A stretch of 64,000 nt of DNA from contig JAHLKF010000003.1 of NCBI GenBank assembly GCA_025558075.1, positions 992,001 to 1,056,000 on the forward strand. The letters are read 5' to 3'. Source of the stretch: Gaertneriomyces semiglobifer. Lineage: Eukaryota > Chytridiomycota > Chytridiomycetes > Spizellomycetales > Spizellomycetaceae. Each line of letters opens with the position of its first letter. The first letter of the stretch is position 1. The translations under genes and the position numbers were made by a program. A model generated the notes under the pieces. That model was not told the origin of the DNA. It ran no database searches and was given only the letters and a program-made list of their open reading frames with translations. Positions 1-12,644 of the stretch are shown here, piece by piece.

Positions 1-3000
1 CTGCGCGGCCGGTGCGCCAGGCTTCTGTTGATCTGTGGTCGCAGATGGCTTCGATCCTGGGGCCGCCCTCGGTAAAGCCGACGGATGGGAAGGCCCTCTC
101 CGTTCCTGAATCCCCACATGCGACGCAATTTTGACAATGGGTTTGTCAACTTCCGCTTCCATAAGCTCACCACTCTCTCGTGTTGACGTTGGGTTACGTT
201 GCTTGTCCCGCTCTTCAAGTGTCTTCATCTGTTCAGCTGAGACTGGAATCTCACTCTCGCGCCGATCGCCTGATACACCGCGGTCACTGGAGGAGGCCAC
301 CTTGCAGAAATCTTTCATATCAACCCAGAAATCTTTCCGTAACTTCAGCTTCGTCCCGAAACTCCTTGCCATCTGTTTCAGATCAGCACGGGTTTCAGTG
401 CGCTCGATTTCCATCAGGCTCAACTCCAACGCACTGCCCAACTGTTTCGTCGCAGGGCACCATTCGTGGATGCGATCTAACACCAGAATACCATTGCGAA
501 CTTGCATGTACTCTTTGCTATCGAGACATGCTTTAATCGCCTTTGTCATTTTCAAGTGCCACTTGCGAAGTGCTTGCCGGAACTCTTCATAATCAATATA
601 ATCCGCATGGCTCAAGTCAATCTTTTGGAAAGGCGATCCAGCAGGCCATTTCTTGAGAAAACCAGGCAAGTTCTGTCCAATGGCCTCTTTTTTAAACAAA
701 TCGGCACTTTTGTGCCACCCTGCAAGCGTTTTCAAGATAGCAGCGAGAAACGAGCCATAATTCTTGGCTTCTTCCTCTGTGGAAGAGAAGATGCACGCAT
801 GTATCAAGTCCTTGCCGAATATCTTATCGTATAGGGTTGCCGTGGCAATGCTTGGTGTTCCCAACGAATGCATCGTCATGATAAACTTGGCCGTAAACGA
901 CGCATCAGCAGGGCTTTGAATGCACCTGGGAAACAGGCAATATTGTATCATTGTGTTCACAACTTCCGTTCGATTGACACTGTTCCTGAACCATTCTCCG
1001 CTCTCCAGACGAAGGCGCTCCATAACTTTGTGAACATGTTCATCGTGCAACCGCCACTCCCTCTCAAGGGTGGCCACCACGACATTAGTTCTTTCAATTT
1101 CTTTTCGTTTTTTCTTAACTTCTTCCGCCATTTTTCTGGGCTCCTCCATGCCATGATCCCGTGCGCGCTCTAACTGGGCAATATCAATGTCCAGTTGGCG
1201 GATAGCTTTCTTCTGGTTGTTGCTTTCGGTTAAGTATTGATTTTGCGGGCAAAAGATGTCATATAATGACAACTGCCAAAAAGTGGTATAAAATGTGGGC
1301 GAGATACCCAGCCAAACTTCGTTCGAGAAGTGTGTCTGCATAAAGCGAATGGTGGAATGCAAGCCCGATTGCCAAACTGGGTTCAACGCAGGATCAGGCA
1401 TGACAGGCGCAGATTCCGTGGGGTTATCTGTGGCAACTTCAGTAGACGTGGGCCCATCGATGTCCATCGCGTCACCCTTATTTCCAGGTTCTTGTTTGGT
1501 ATCGATATCCATTGCGTCACCGTTCTGTAAGTTCTCCTTGTCGTCCGGTCCTGGCGTCCCGTTTGATTCTGTCACCTTGCTACCCTGCTTTATCTTCCAT
1601 CCAAGTTTGACTCGCGCTATGAGGAATGCTTGACTGGGTTCTAGTCCGTAAACGCCTACAAGCTCCTCGACATCAGGTATGGCACTCGCAAAGGCTTCTT
1701 CCCCCGCCATGGTAGTCAAAAAGTCCAAGAACTGCAACAGTGTCCGTTGGCAGAAGTCCGTTTCCCACCCCAGCACTTTCAGCTCCTTTGGAACCCCAAC
1801 TTCAAAGAACTCCTCGTCCATGCCAGCGAATGCGGCCTCTTGTCGTCGCTGACTGATCAATACAGCAACTTGCTTTGCAAACTGCGTATCCACCAGCGCC
1901 TTGCACAACCGCATACCTGGTCGTCTGGTGGTGCGCAAATTCTCCCAAAACAACGCTTCGCGCTTTAGAGTCTCCCCACCTGCCAAGGCCTCTATCTGCG
2001 CTTCGGTAGCTTCTTCCATCGGTTTAATGCCCGACATGTAAGATATCAGCTCCTGTAAAACAGTAAGGTCGTGAATGTTTCTAACGCACAGTTGATTAAC
2101 CACAAATCGCAATAAGGGTTCTAACTCCATTCCATGCTTGCGAAACACCTGGCCAGTAAAGGTAGCCAAACTCTTCATCCATAATTGGATCGTCAATCCG
2201 TTGGCCTCGACACGCGATTTATTATCGCTTAATGCTTCAATAAGGCAGTACGGCAAGATATCAAATTCCAGTTCTGTGAGATATCTCGAGGCGTCGACAA
2301 CATGCGGGATCATATTGTCATAGGACTCCAGTTGCTTGATGATGTATGAAAAAGCCACAACCGGGTTTGAATGGACGACTTTTCCAATTTGGCGACCGGA
2401 TTGTTTTCCAGAATCTTTTGAAAGGCGCGACATAATGTAACGACAATCCCTCTCGCATCCAGCCTTCGCCAACTTCATCTCCGGTATATCACCGTACAGT
2501 CGATTTTTCCACTCTCCGTACAGTGCAAACCGCTTTTCGTATGGAAACTCTCGAATAATGGCCCATAACCCTTGACTGTTCGCTGGATTTGGATCAGCCC
2601 GTGAAAGCGCAGGAAGAAGGTAATTTGCTACAACTTTGAGCCAGTCAGATATATGTCTCTCAAGGTTGACACCTTTAAATATATCCTCATGTGTAATGGT
2701 CGGGGTATGGCCTTCCAGTCGCCTCCTGGCCTCTGCAACATGAGAAGCACCAATGCGAATGATCTTTCCAAGCAGAACTGGGTCTCGGTGCAGGTGCGGT
2801 CCGATATGAATCAAGAATACTCTTAGTTTCGTTAGCAGATCAATTGCATTCCGAAACTTCGGCACTTCGTCTTTCCAATGGCTGTAAAAAAATTTGTAGC
2901 GCGGCGGGTTTTTCCGTTTTCCTACGAGTACTCGTTCAAAAAGTGGTGATATCTTAACTGAGGTTGTGTGCAACGGAGGTGCGAATTCTTCCACGGCAGG

Positions 3001-4573
3001 TCTCGGACTGCGTTTCGCAGCTGCCAATGGCTTGACATCCCAAGGCTCAATAGCACACTGAATCCAACGGGAAAGATTTTCCACAATATCCGTGTGCAGT
3101 GCTGGCAAGTTTGGTAACCTATCGAGCAAGGCAAACGCGTGCTTCACGTCGCCAATGGCCAAAAGTGCGGCGACCAGCTCTGCCTTTTGATTGCTCTTAC
3201 GCGGTTTTTTCTCCGTTGTTGCAGCCTCTTGAGTTTGCGCCGTCGCAGCCGTTGACGCTTTCCCCTCGTCTCCAAGCGTGCCCGTTAGCTGGAATTACAA
3301 TTATGGTCAACATCGAAATGCGTATAGACATGTATATGTGAATCTTACCCCGGCCACTTGGAATCGACCAGCAGTTCTCTGTTGAGTCTTCAAATCATCG
3401 AGATATTCTTTGAATAGAACAGCCATACTCTCATCAGCTGGAGTCAGATATGGATATAAATCGTCAATATTGACAAGGTTGTGTTTTATCATGACCGCAG
3501 CGACGTAGACCAGATTTTCCGGAGCGTGCCTTGCGTTTGATTTGTTGTTATACCAATCAAATTTGAAGCCCAATATCTTCCCGTTCACCGGCATAGCGGT
3601 CGAGCTTTCGCCCTTTTGATTCCGCCAAGGGCTCTTCTCCAACAAGCGCACAAAGAAGTCCCACTGCTCTGCTATATTTGCTGTAAACAAATCAAGAATC
3701 ACATCCAGGACACGGTTAGGGTCAAGATCAAAGTATCCAATGAGACTTGAAATGTTATTCATCATCAACTCGGCTTGCTGTTCGACGGCCTGCTGACGAA
3801 GGCTCTTCCCGTATTCCCGTTTCTGACAAATCTCGTCGGCTGTTAATGTGCCAGCAGTACCTTCGTTGTACACAGTAGTATCGTATAATGGGGGTAGGCT
3901 GCTGAAAATTTCCGCAACAAGTTTGGAGTAACCTTCGGACTCTTCGCGAAGGAGGTTGTACTTTGTTTGAACATAAAGCAGCGAGGTACGCATGCGTACT
4001 TCTTTTTTCGCAAGCGCCCGGGTATCGGATATCAATCCTATTGCTTGTTGAAAATCCAGCTCTAAGCGTTCTCTCATCAGGACATGTGGGATGAAATCGC
4101 GCATCTTGATATTGAACGGGTTAACATTGTCATATCGGAAACCACGTGAGAAGATGTCGTACCACCAATTCTTTCCCAAGTGCTATCAGCCGGCTCTTCT
4201 GCTGTTGTGCTGCATCTCCGATTATGGTCTGGTCCGCCTGCTGATCTAGTAACCATAACACGTCCACAACCAGCGATGGAATGAGTAATGGGTCCTCAGG
4301 GGTTTCCGGCCCAACATACGCAACGGCGGTCTCGGCGTCAACCGGCTTGGTGCGCTTGGTTGTATCCCGGTACAGATTGGACAGAAAGTTGGCGACAGTT
4401 GTAATAGCCAAAATATTATGTATAGCCGCCATCACGGCTTCCAAGACCATAGCCCGAATGTGCGAGAGCTTTTGCGTAAAGTCCAAGTCAGGCGATGCGA
4501 ATATTTCGCGAGCGGCTTGGGTGCTACGGACGAGATGTTCAATGGCAAAACCAACACGGTCACACAGAACCAT
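1..4573 (-). CDS. THO2: THO complex subunit 2 (THOC2/Tho2), C-terminus beyond window
   Basis: This is the large scaffold subunit of the nuclear THO/TREX complex, which couples transcription to mRNA packaging and export. Reading leftward, the protein contains family landmarks in order: LLREESEGYSKL, LIGYFDLDPNRVLDVI, LGFKFDWY, KQSGRQIGKVVHSNP, FRKHGMELEPLLRF and, near 1000, YCLFPRC followed by the Tho2 C-terminal domain (FLKKWPAGSPF, WHLKMTKAIKACL). Two introns are clear: 4105-4162 (58 nt) and 3289-3348 (60 nt), both phase 0. From 3288 the frame stays open to position 1, so the gene is cut by the window edge. The N-terminus is uncertain. ATG 4573 opens the first large exon, but an upstream in-frame stretch from ATG 4682 with a GTAAGT donor near 4577 may be an extra first exon whose phase I could not close. 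Confidence 0.93.
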
Positions 4574-5096
4574 AACTTACAACTGCGAGCTGCCGCCCGT
4601 TTCCCAAGACGCTACCATCTGTTCCGTCAAGATCTTTCCCGTCATCGTTGCTGAAATTCTGTTCACTACTTTCAATCTCCATACGGACGCTGATACAGCA
4701 TTAGACACGTTTTCCTTTATGACAGCCTGACTAAACGCCCCATGCGGGCATACCTAAATATTGCGAAAGCTTACAGCTATCGTTACTGACAGCTTTAAGT
4801 CGCCATGGACAATCCGGCTTTCGCTGCTGGTGTGAATGCAGGTAAGCATTGAGGTCGGGCATGAAATTCAGGATCCGCGAACGTTGTCATGTCAACACAT
4901 TTCGGTATCAATAACATAATGTACGCGTCGGCGACGACCTAGTCTTCGAGGAGACCACAACATTTAGAAATGGAGTGTTGTATGAATGTTGATCTTTAAT
5001 ATATATACAGTCGATCATTGTTCGGTACAGTATATGTGTTGATTCAGAATGCCCCTTGCGCAAATCGCATGATCATGTTCTTCAGTCACGGAAGGA
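4574..5096. other. Spacer between THO2 and COQ6
   Basis: This 523-base gap lies between the 5' end of THO2 and the 3' end of COQ6. On the minus strand it may hold a first THO2 exon (ATG at 4682). On the plus strand a short ATG-led stretch at 4804 ends in a GTAAGC donor, but I found no convincing second exon. AT-rich sequence around 4990-5010 could serve COQ6 3'-end formation. I see no other gene. Confidence 0.4.
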
Positions 5097-6781
5097 TCAG
5101 TGTGTGCCCAAAACTACTGAGGAAAAATTGATGGACCTGCTCACCTTAACACCACTGAGCTTATCAAACATATTGAGCCCGGAGCTCCTTACCCAACTAA
5201 CTATAGCATTGTCAGTGCCAAAGAGATGCCACAGGGCATCTACACCGCCAAGCATGGCCAAAGTGGGGACTATTCGGTCTCGGGCATACGGTTCCAGAGC
5301 GTGAATGTTACCAATATCCTGTCCCGTTCTCAAAGCATGAGTGATGGCCTTCGTCAAGGATTCGGAATCTGCAAGCCCGAGATTGAGCCCCTGTCCAGCT
5401 AGGGGGTGTATGGTATGCGCCGCGTCACCAATCAAAGCGATGCGATTTTTGATGTACCGCTCCGAATTACGGATTCGCAAGGGAAAGCACGCTCGCGATC
5501 CGTCGCGGACGTTTAACACCGTTGGGGGTACAGGTGTAAGTTGTGGGTCGTACTCTGCTGCACGTCCACGACCCCACGCAACTTCCTCAGTAAAGTCGAC
5601 CTGCGGCTTACCCTCTGGTGATATTTGGGAGAACAGAAACTCTACATCTTGATACGGTGAGGAGAAGGCCGCGTTGAGTATTTGCACAAAATCAGATGGT
5701 GGAAGTGATGTGAGGCGTTTGGCCATATCCGGCGGTAGGGACCACACCAGCGAGCTTTTCCCTCTGCCCAACGGAAGGAGAGCAACAGGACCCGATGGAA
5801 GGAATCGTTGCCAGGCCGTGTCATTGTCTACTTCGCCCTCGACATCCAACGTAGCTACCAAGCCTGACTGCTTGTAATCCCATCCCTGCGAGTCAATATT
5901 TGCAAATGTGCGAACTTTGGAGTTCGCCCCATCGGCACCAACCAAAAGGCGCGTTCGGATAATGCTCCCATCTTCCAGGTGTACCGTCGGCCATTCAGTG
6001 GCGCCGTTGCTGTCTGTGGCGCCAGTTATGGATGCCACTTTCGCGCGATTTCGTACAGAGATAGCACCGTCAAGCGACCGTAAGCGATCAGCAAGAGCAG
6101 CTTGAAGGTGAGAATTCTCCACTATGTATGCTAAGTCGGGTGAATCTATTGCTGTCGCATCAAATGAGATGTGTCCATGGCCAATCGCGTCCCAGACCTA
6201 GCGGGTGCAATCAATGAGCATCAACCTCACCGAAGAATCGCTGGCGGTCTCTAACGGACCTTCATCTTTTGATACGGTGCTTTTCGCTCAGGGTCAATCC
6301 GGTCCCACGCATTTATCTCTATGGATGCAAAATGCGCTCAATCGGTGTGTACAGTGCCGAAGCCGATGAGAACAAACATACTCCGCAAGAACTCTGCAGA
6401 CGTCGGTGTCAGAGAGACAACACGATTAGAATGTACACCCGCAACAGCGTTGAGAGGCTTATAAAGATCGCCTGCCTCTATGAGGGTGATCTTCAGCGAC
6501 GAGGCCGTTGGCGTGGCAGCTGATGCGCGGGGTGTTTCAGCTAAGTGCAGCCAAACACGTATGCATGAAATCTACGCACCCAAACCGCACGCAAGAGCAG
6601 TGCCGACTATACCACCACCGACGATGCAAAGGTCACAAGTCTCATCATGTCGGGAGGCGTGCGAAACAGTCGCCAAGGATCTGGAATGGGACTTAATTCG
6701 CCTGCCGGCACTCTTCGGAGAGGAATCGAGCAGGAACGTTCGCAGCGGTAGCCGTCGCCATGATCCCACTTTTAAATGCAT
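5097..6781 (-). CDS. COQ6: Ubiquinone biosynthesis monooxygenase COQ6, mitochondrial
   Basis: This is a flavin-dependent monooxygenase for ring hydroxylation in coenzyme Q synthesis, on the matrix face of the inner mitochondrial membrane. Four exons close in phase: 6580-6781, 6382-6519, 6260-6318 and 5097-6197, giving 499 residues, close to the family's length. Exon 1 carries an Arg/Ser-rich presequence and the FAD-binding motif CIVGGGIVGTAL. Exon 3 encodes INAWDRIDPERKAPYQKMK. Exon 4 starts VWDAIGHGHISFDA and later has GADGANSKVR and the second FAD motif LIGDAAHTIHPLAGQGLNLG. ATG 6781 is chosen because it gives a typical targeting peptide; in-frame ATGs at 6793 and 6817 are possible. The gene faces MPP-alpha across a 217-bp shared upstream region. 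Confidence 0.95.
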
Positions 6782-6998
6782 TCCACAGCGCATATTTGCC
6801 CCCTCTATACCATCCACCTGCTGTTGAAGTTGAACAAAGTCTGTTCAAACTTTCTGGCAGATCTGCCACCGCGTTATATTGTCGGCATGGCAACAAGCAT
6901 TCTTGGTGAGTTGGGTTGGTTTTACCCCACAGTCGGCGTGGACCAGGAACTCAAGGGCGGTCAGGGCAGCCAACGGGACACTCATCCACATCCCCATC
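6782..6998. promoter_or_regulatory. Shared upstream region of COQ6 and MPP-alpha
   Basis: These 217 bases separate the start codons of two divergently transcribed genes for mitochondrial proteins, so promoter elements for both must lie here or overlap the 5' exons. I see no clear TATA box. The assignment rests only on gene arrangement. Confidence 0.5.
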
Positions 6999-8752
6999 AT
7001 GTTAGGAAGGTCAAGGCTAGCGGGTCTTACCCGCAATACAGCCCGACTTGCTGCTCCTGCACTGCAGAAATCTTTTGGTACCCAATTGTGGTGGCCGAGT
7101 GCATGCGTAAGTGACGATGAATCTGAAGATTTCCCGTGACTAGGATACTAATTACTCTTTTGCTGCAGAGGGTGTTCTCTGTCACCGCATCACGATTACA
7201 TCCCCGCCGGCCACTGTCTACATCTTCCCTCACACACGCCTCCCCCGTATACCCCACAGCACCCGAAACCAGAATAACCACGCTTTCTAACGGTATCCGT
7301 GTTGCATCACAAGAAGACACTGGTCATTTCGTTGCTGTAGGTGTCTACGTTGATGCGGGTACCAGGAATGAAACAGATGAAACGGCGGGATGCAGTCATC
7401 TCCTAGATCGTACCGCTTTTAAAAGTACAAGAAGTTTCACCACAGAACAACTCGTTCAACAGTTGGAATCGCTTGGGGGAAACGTTGTTGCTCACAGCTC
7501 TAGGGAGGCCATCATGTATCAAGGGGCCGTTTTCAGGCATGATCTGGAGAAGATGGTGAATATCTTTGGAGAGGTGGTCAGACATCCTAAACTGTTAGCA
7601 GAGGAGATGGAGGACACGAGGCAGACTACGTTATATGAAATTGAGGACCTTGCATTGAGACCGGATATGATGCTACCTGAGTACCTGCATGGAATCGCTT
7701 TCAGAAACGGTGACGGGACCCCGAATACACTTGGCCGGCCCATCCTTTGTCCGATTGACAAGCTGGAAACTGCGGGTCCCGAGATGTTGCGAAAGTTCAG
7801 AGATATATGGTACACACCTGACCGGATAGTCATTTCTGGAATCGGAATGGAACATGATATGCTCGTAGGGCTTGCAGAGAAGGAGTTCGGAGATTTGAAA
7901 CCTGCTGAACCAGAAGTGAGCGCACTACAGAAAAAGCTGTCCCCACCGGCAAAGTATTTGGGTGGAGTTGAGATCATCGACTCCAACCAATTGCCTCCGT
8001 CACCAAATCCTGATGATATGCCACTCACACATGTTTACATCGCCTTCGAGAGTCTCAGTGTTGCGGATCCTGACATATACGCCCTTGCGACTTTAACGAG
8101 TTTGATGGGTGGAGGAGGCTCCTTCAGTGCGGGTGGGCCGGGTAAAGGGATGTACACCCGGTTGTACACGCAAGTTCTGAATCAGTACCACTGGATTGAA
8201 AGCTGTAACATGGTGAACTTTTCATATAAGGACGCAGGGCTATTTGGGATTCAGGCTGCCGTGCCACCATCTTTTGAGGCGCACAACCAGGTCATACACA
8301 TCTTGTGCGATCAATTGTTGAGGATGACCATGGAAATAAAAGAGGAAGAACTGAGCCGGGCGAAAAACCAGCTAAAATCCAGTTTATTAATGAGTCTGGA
8401 AAGCAAAGTCGTAGAATTGGAAGACGTAGGGAGACAAGTCATGGCTCATAACAAACGTCTACCAGTTGCAGAAATGTGTAGACGCATCGACACGCTCACG
8501 GCGGAGGATTTGAAGCGTGTTGCCAGACGCATTGTCCTTGGTGAAGACATCGCTAGCCCGCTTGACTGGGGAGATGCGGCTCAAGAGCACTGGCAAAGAA
8601 CGGGTGATGGGCGAGCCACTGTTTTGATTCAGGGACCCATTTTCAAAAACGACCCGCTCTTGAAGATCCAGCAGACGCTAGGCGATTGGCGGATGGGAAA
8701 ACCTAATCAGGTTCAAAAAGAACCTAGCAAATGGGGCAAGTTCAAGCTGTAG
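6999..8752 (+). CDS. MAS2: Mitochondrial processing peptidase alpha subunit
   Basis: This is the substrate-recognition subunit of the matrix peptidase that removes mitochondrial targeting sequences; it pairs with the catalytic beta subunit. Exon 1 (6999-7106) encodes a basic, hydroxylated presequence starting MLGRSRLAGLTRNTAR. A GTAAGT..CTGCAG intron (7107-7168) leads to exon 2 (7169-8752) in phase 0, giving about 563 residues. The M16 fold is clear. The usual zinc-binding HxxEH site is replaced by GCSHLLDRTAFKST, as is normal for alpha subunits. The glycine-rich substrate loop GGGGSFSAGGPGKGMYTRLY is intact. A GTG at 7136 lies in the intron and is not the start. Confidence 0.96.
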
Positions 8753-10475
8753 CTTTCGCAAGATAGCGGGTACAGGTAGCGCTACATAGAAGTATTGCAG
8801 CAGCTTGGCGTAGATCTCTACTCGGCAAGCCGAATAGGACCACAGCGTGCGCATGACCGGAAACTAGTGCTGATGCGGAGCAAGGAGCTGTAGACACTGT
8901 AGTGACACCCGAAAGGTGTCCGTGGGGCTACCGATCAGGACGCCGTCAACGACCATTTGGTTCTAAAATCCCTGGTATACTGAAATTGCCTATCTGCCTC
9001 TAGATAGTAGCGAAGTAAATTAATGCACCTATCGATTGTGTGTAGTATAATAAACCCACTTTGTCCGTGCAGTACAATAGCTGGTACTCCTGAACACTAG
9101 TACACTCTCTGTGACGTCTGGAAAATCAACCCTTACCTCACATTTCGTCATTTCTGAAGAGAGGATTCCATAATTTTAAAATTAAGTAAGGGTAGTTTTG
9201 AAGGCTGCCCTATCGAGGAGGAAGCAGCAAAATCAGCATGCTGATTATGTTCGAAGTAGATACATCGGCGTAGAAGTTACATATACATCTATCGAACCGA
9301 GAGCCCAAGTACGGACGCTAGCTGCTCGTTGAGCCTGAATCTCCTGCATGTGCTCATCGTAATTCTCGCCTGCCTCTGCGTCTATTACACTGTTATCTGC
9401 GGCAAACCACGTAACCGACCTACTGTCGCCTGTGACCGGCATAGCAGTACGTTGCTTACTAACGCAGCAATTACGCAGCGTTTTAAATGGGTGCACCGAT
9501 ACAGTGTATTGCTGCAAACCGGTTTTGGACCTGCCTTGTAAGGAAAATTGGAGAGGTATATGGCGATACTACCGGAGCAGCAACAAGTATCAAGCCCGAG
9601 CCTGTGAAAGTACTCTTTCTGTTCCATAACTGGATACTGTTGCAAATCTTTACTGAAAACGCTATGGAAGACTCGAACTACTACATACCTGTCGATCATT
9701 GTCGAATTCAGTGTCGCAGCATGAGCAGCGCTTTTTCCCACTGGTAAATTTCGAACATCCTTGATGAGGGGCGCGTTAACACAGGCCGCGTGTGTCACAT
9801 CCATAAGTGGACCTGCCACAAAGCAACCAACAGCAGCAGCATCCGGAAGCCGGTTATTCAATCAGAGAATGGGCTGTCCCATCCACAATTGAACGGTGCT
9901 CAGTATTGCGACGAAATGCAGCAGCACTCATCAGTGAACGGCATTTAAACCGTTGGCTGACCCGTTATGATCGTGACTACGCGCTACGTACTCAGAGATT
10001 CACGGATCGTGGTGTGCTGTACGTGTATCCCCGGTGAAATCCATCTAGTTATTACATGTACCATTATGCCAGTAGGTATGTGAATCCGGTGGTGGGACCT
10101 CAAACCGCTCGTCGTGGATTTACAGTTTATCAATCAATACCTTAGAGCCGTGGGAAAAGTTTAAAACCTCCACGTTCAGCTCGGGTTTGCATAATGTACA
10201 AGTTCTGCTCAGAGGTGATGAAAATGCTGGCGCAAATGTTGGGAATGTTTACGAAGGAGACTCGCAGCTCATTTGCGTGGGTTTGAGCATATTATCATCG
10301 TTGGCAGTGAATAGGAAAAATACCGCACGACGGCCCCATCCAGGTGTGGCAAAATGACATTACATAGCGTCAGTAACACGGAAGTAAAACAGCGTGCACA
10401 GAAACGTGGAACTCTATATACTCAAATACAATCATAAGCCCCCACCATGTGAGCTAGTGCCTGCCCAAAAAGAAA
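8753..10475. other. Gene-poor spacer with no supported coding region
   Basis: This 1.7-kb stretch lies between MPP-alpha and the first tRNA-Ala. Open frames here (the longest is about 158 codons on the minus strand, 9385-9861) show no recognisable motifs, and their residue composition looks random. I see no tRNA, repeat array or transposon terminus. Confidence 0.5.
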
Positions 10476-10547
10476 TGGAGATTGTGGGGCTTGAACCCAC
10501 GGCCTTCCGCATGCAAAGCGGACGCGCTACCACTGCGCCAAATCCCC
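10476..10547 (-). tRNA. tRNA-Ala (anticodon TGC)
   Basis: The minus strand folds as a complete 72-nt tRNA. The 7-bp acceptor stem has one G-T pair. The D arm is GCGC-loop-GCGC. The anticodon stem TCCGC/GCGGA encloses a loop with TGC, and the T arm is GTGGG-TTCAAGC-CCCAC. The discriminator base is A. No intron is present. It is nearly identical to the tRNA at 12645-12716, which points the opposite way. Confidence 0.95.
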
Positions 10548-11019
10548 AACTGTGAAAGCTTAAAGCTTTCTCTTATATTGATTCTGTTTAGATGGGACAA
10601 GGTTCTTTGCGCCATTCTTCACCGTTGGTGGGATATAAGCGACTGAATAGACGAAAGAAGATGAGTCCAAGCTCATGATTTGCAGACGCAATGTTTGAAC
10701 CAGTGATAATGTCTATAGACCCAATCTGTTCTCAGACCGGCTGGGCCATGGGAATCACACATCGGGGTTTTGGCGGTTTTTGGTGGAGATCCAAACCCGT
10801 CGATGGATCGAAAAGAGACCCAAAGATGTTTCCCATTTGGCGAATCCAACTACAACCCCGGAATCGATTCCAACAATGATATACACATTCCACAACGAGA
10901 AAATGACGATACTCTGCGAACACACCCTCGGGCGAACACACACCATGTCCAAATTTCCCATCACACAAGATATTCACAACCAAAAAAACCAAAACCTCCC
11001 GTATGGGTTTCTCATTTTC
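10548..11019. other. Spacer downstream of the SDR gene
   Basis: This 472-base gap lies between the 5' end of the tRNA-Ala and the stop codon of the SDR gene. It is A-rich on the plus strand with short homopolymer runs and no convincing frame. It probably contains the SDR 3' untranslated region. Confidence 0.4.
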
Positions 11020-12267
11020 TCATGCATTCACGACTTTTCCACCATTCGGATGCAACGTCTACAAAAAACCAAAAAAAAACATCAATTGAATATCTCCCTT
11101 TCTCAAATAGATATGCGTTTTTTTGTTACCTGTCCAGTGATATAACTGGAATCCGAGCTAGCGAGGAACACGAACGACGTAGCGACTTCGACGGGTTGAC
11201 CGGCGCGTTTCATTGGAAAGGATGTTCCGAACGATTCTTTGGAAGACTCTGACATGGTCGACACACTAAAAAAAAAAAACGAAATCCACACACCAAACAA
11301 AGTAAGTAAACAAACAAAAAGAATCAGTCAATTACGTCGAGTAATAAAACACGCCATTGAGTAAACAATACGCACATCAAGGGTGTCCAGATAGGTCCCG
11401 GCGCCACAGCGTTGACCCTTATCCCCTCCTCCGCCAACTGCTGCGACAAACTCCTCGTAAACGCAATAATCGCGCCCTTCGTAGCCGTATAATCCAACAA
11501 CCCCGGATGTCCCATAAAATGATTCACACTACTCGTATTAATAACCGTACACCCTCGTTTCATATGTGGGAGTGCATGTTTAGTCAGATAAAACATGGCA
11601 AAGATATTAGTTCGAAAGGTATATTCCAATTGTTCTTCAGTGAGGTCTTTTAAGGATGGGAGTTCTTGTTGAGTGGCTGCGTTGTTGACGAGACAGTCGA
11701 TGCCGCCTAGGGAGTGGAGTGTACGGTCGATGAGGCTTTTGCAGACGGATTCGCCGTGGGAGAGGTCGCAGGGGAGGAGGACGCATTTTCGGGAGGGTGC
11801 GCGGTGGGAGATTTCTTTTTGGGTGTCGATGGCGTCGGGTTGTTCGGTGGGGAGGTAGGAGATTGCTACGTCTGCGCCTTCGAGGGCAAAGAGGATCGCC
11901 ACCGCTCGACCTTTTAAAACATACGCGCATTCAGCGTTCGATGAGACTTTGTGCATGTAACACAACCCATATACATGACTTACCGATGCCAGAGTCACCG
12001 CCGGTGATCAAGGCGCGTTTGCCTTCCAATTTCCCTGCAGCCTTGTACGTTTCGATGGTAATGGTGCCGTCAGACGTGGTTGTTGGGAGACTGGTGCTGG
12101 CAGGTTGCGGAATCATATCAGCTTGCAGCCCAGGTGGCCTTTGGCTCTACAAATGAATCAAGTGTTATTTTATTTTTTTAGTTTCGTTCAGGATTGTTGG
12201 GGATGAACGTTACTTGGATGGGCGGGTTTTGGTTGGGCTCGTACAGTTTCTCTGTTCCACTAGGCAT
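11020..12267 (-). CDS. Short-chain dehydrogenase/reductase of the YghA/YhdF type
   Basis: This is a classical NAD(P)-dependent oxidoreductase; the substrate cannot be read from sequence. Five exons close in phase: 12214-12267, 11984-12146, 11376-11910, 11130-11265 and 11020-11058, giving 308 residues. The N-terminus ([18 protein letters not shown], then [15 protein letters not shown]) is the extension typical of this subfamily. Motifs follow in order: [12 protein letters not shown] (cofactor binding), [16 protein letters not shown] (catalytic Ser), YTATKGA (YxxxK), GPIWTPLI, and the C-terminal [18 protein letters not shown]. The gene lies between two outward-facing tRNA-Ala genes. Bacterial homologues are sometimes called glucose 1-dehydrogenases, but that activity is not shown here. 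Confidence 0.92.
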
Positions 12268-12644
12268 CTTTACTATGTGCACGTTTCACACTTATGTGGT
12301 TGGTTCTCTCTGTGCGAACTGAAGTTGATCTTGATGAGAGGTTCCTTTTAAGCAAGCGACATGGGCTTTGTTGATCTTGACGTAACGTCATGACCAGAAA
12401 CGTGCATGCCCGACGTGGCTGTTACGATAAAGAAAGCTGACATTTTCCCGGCCTTTCATGCATGAGCATGCATGAATGTGCTCTGCTAGTACCGGTAGCG
12501 AGACAGGACTGATCTGTGATCGATCCATCCATATCCATCCATCTATCACCCTTCTGATCTGATTCCTGTTAGCGTGAACGCGTGAATGAAATGTCTCGCC
12601 TTCCAAAACCATACATACTAGAGACGACGCTCGAGCAACACAAC
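12268..12644. other. Spacer between SDR start and tRNA-Ala, with a short palindrome
   Basis: This 377-base region should hold the SDR promoter. It contains a near-perfect palindrome at 12455-12476 (10-bp arms TTCATGCATG and CATGCATGAA, 2-nt spacer) and a short ATCC-rich microsatellite near 12527-12547. There is no supported coding sequence. Confidence 0.45.

Noticed and set aside
4804..4842. Short ATG-led stretch ending in a GTAAGC donor (MDNPAFAAGVNA)
   Set aside because: It looks like a first exon, but no acceptor and second exon could be found before the COQ6 3' end.
9385..9861. 158-codon minus-strand frame
   Set aside because: No domain, scattered cysteines, overlapping open frames on both strands and no splice logic.
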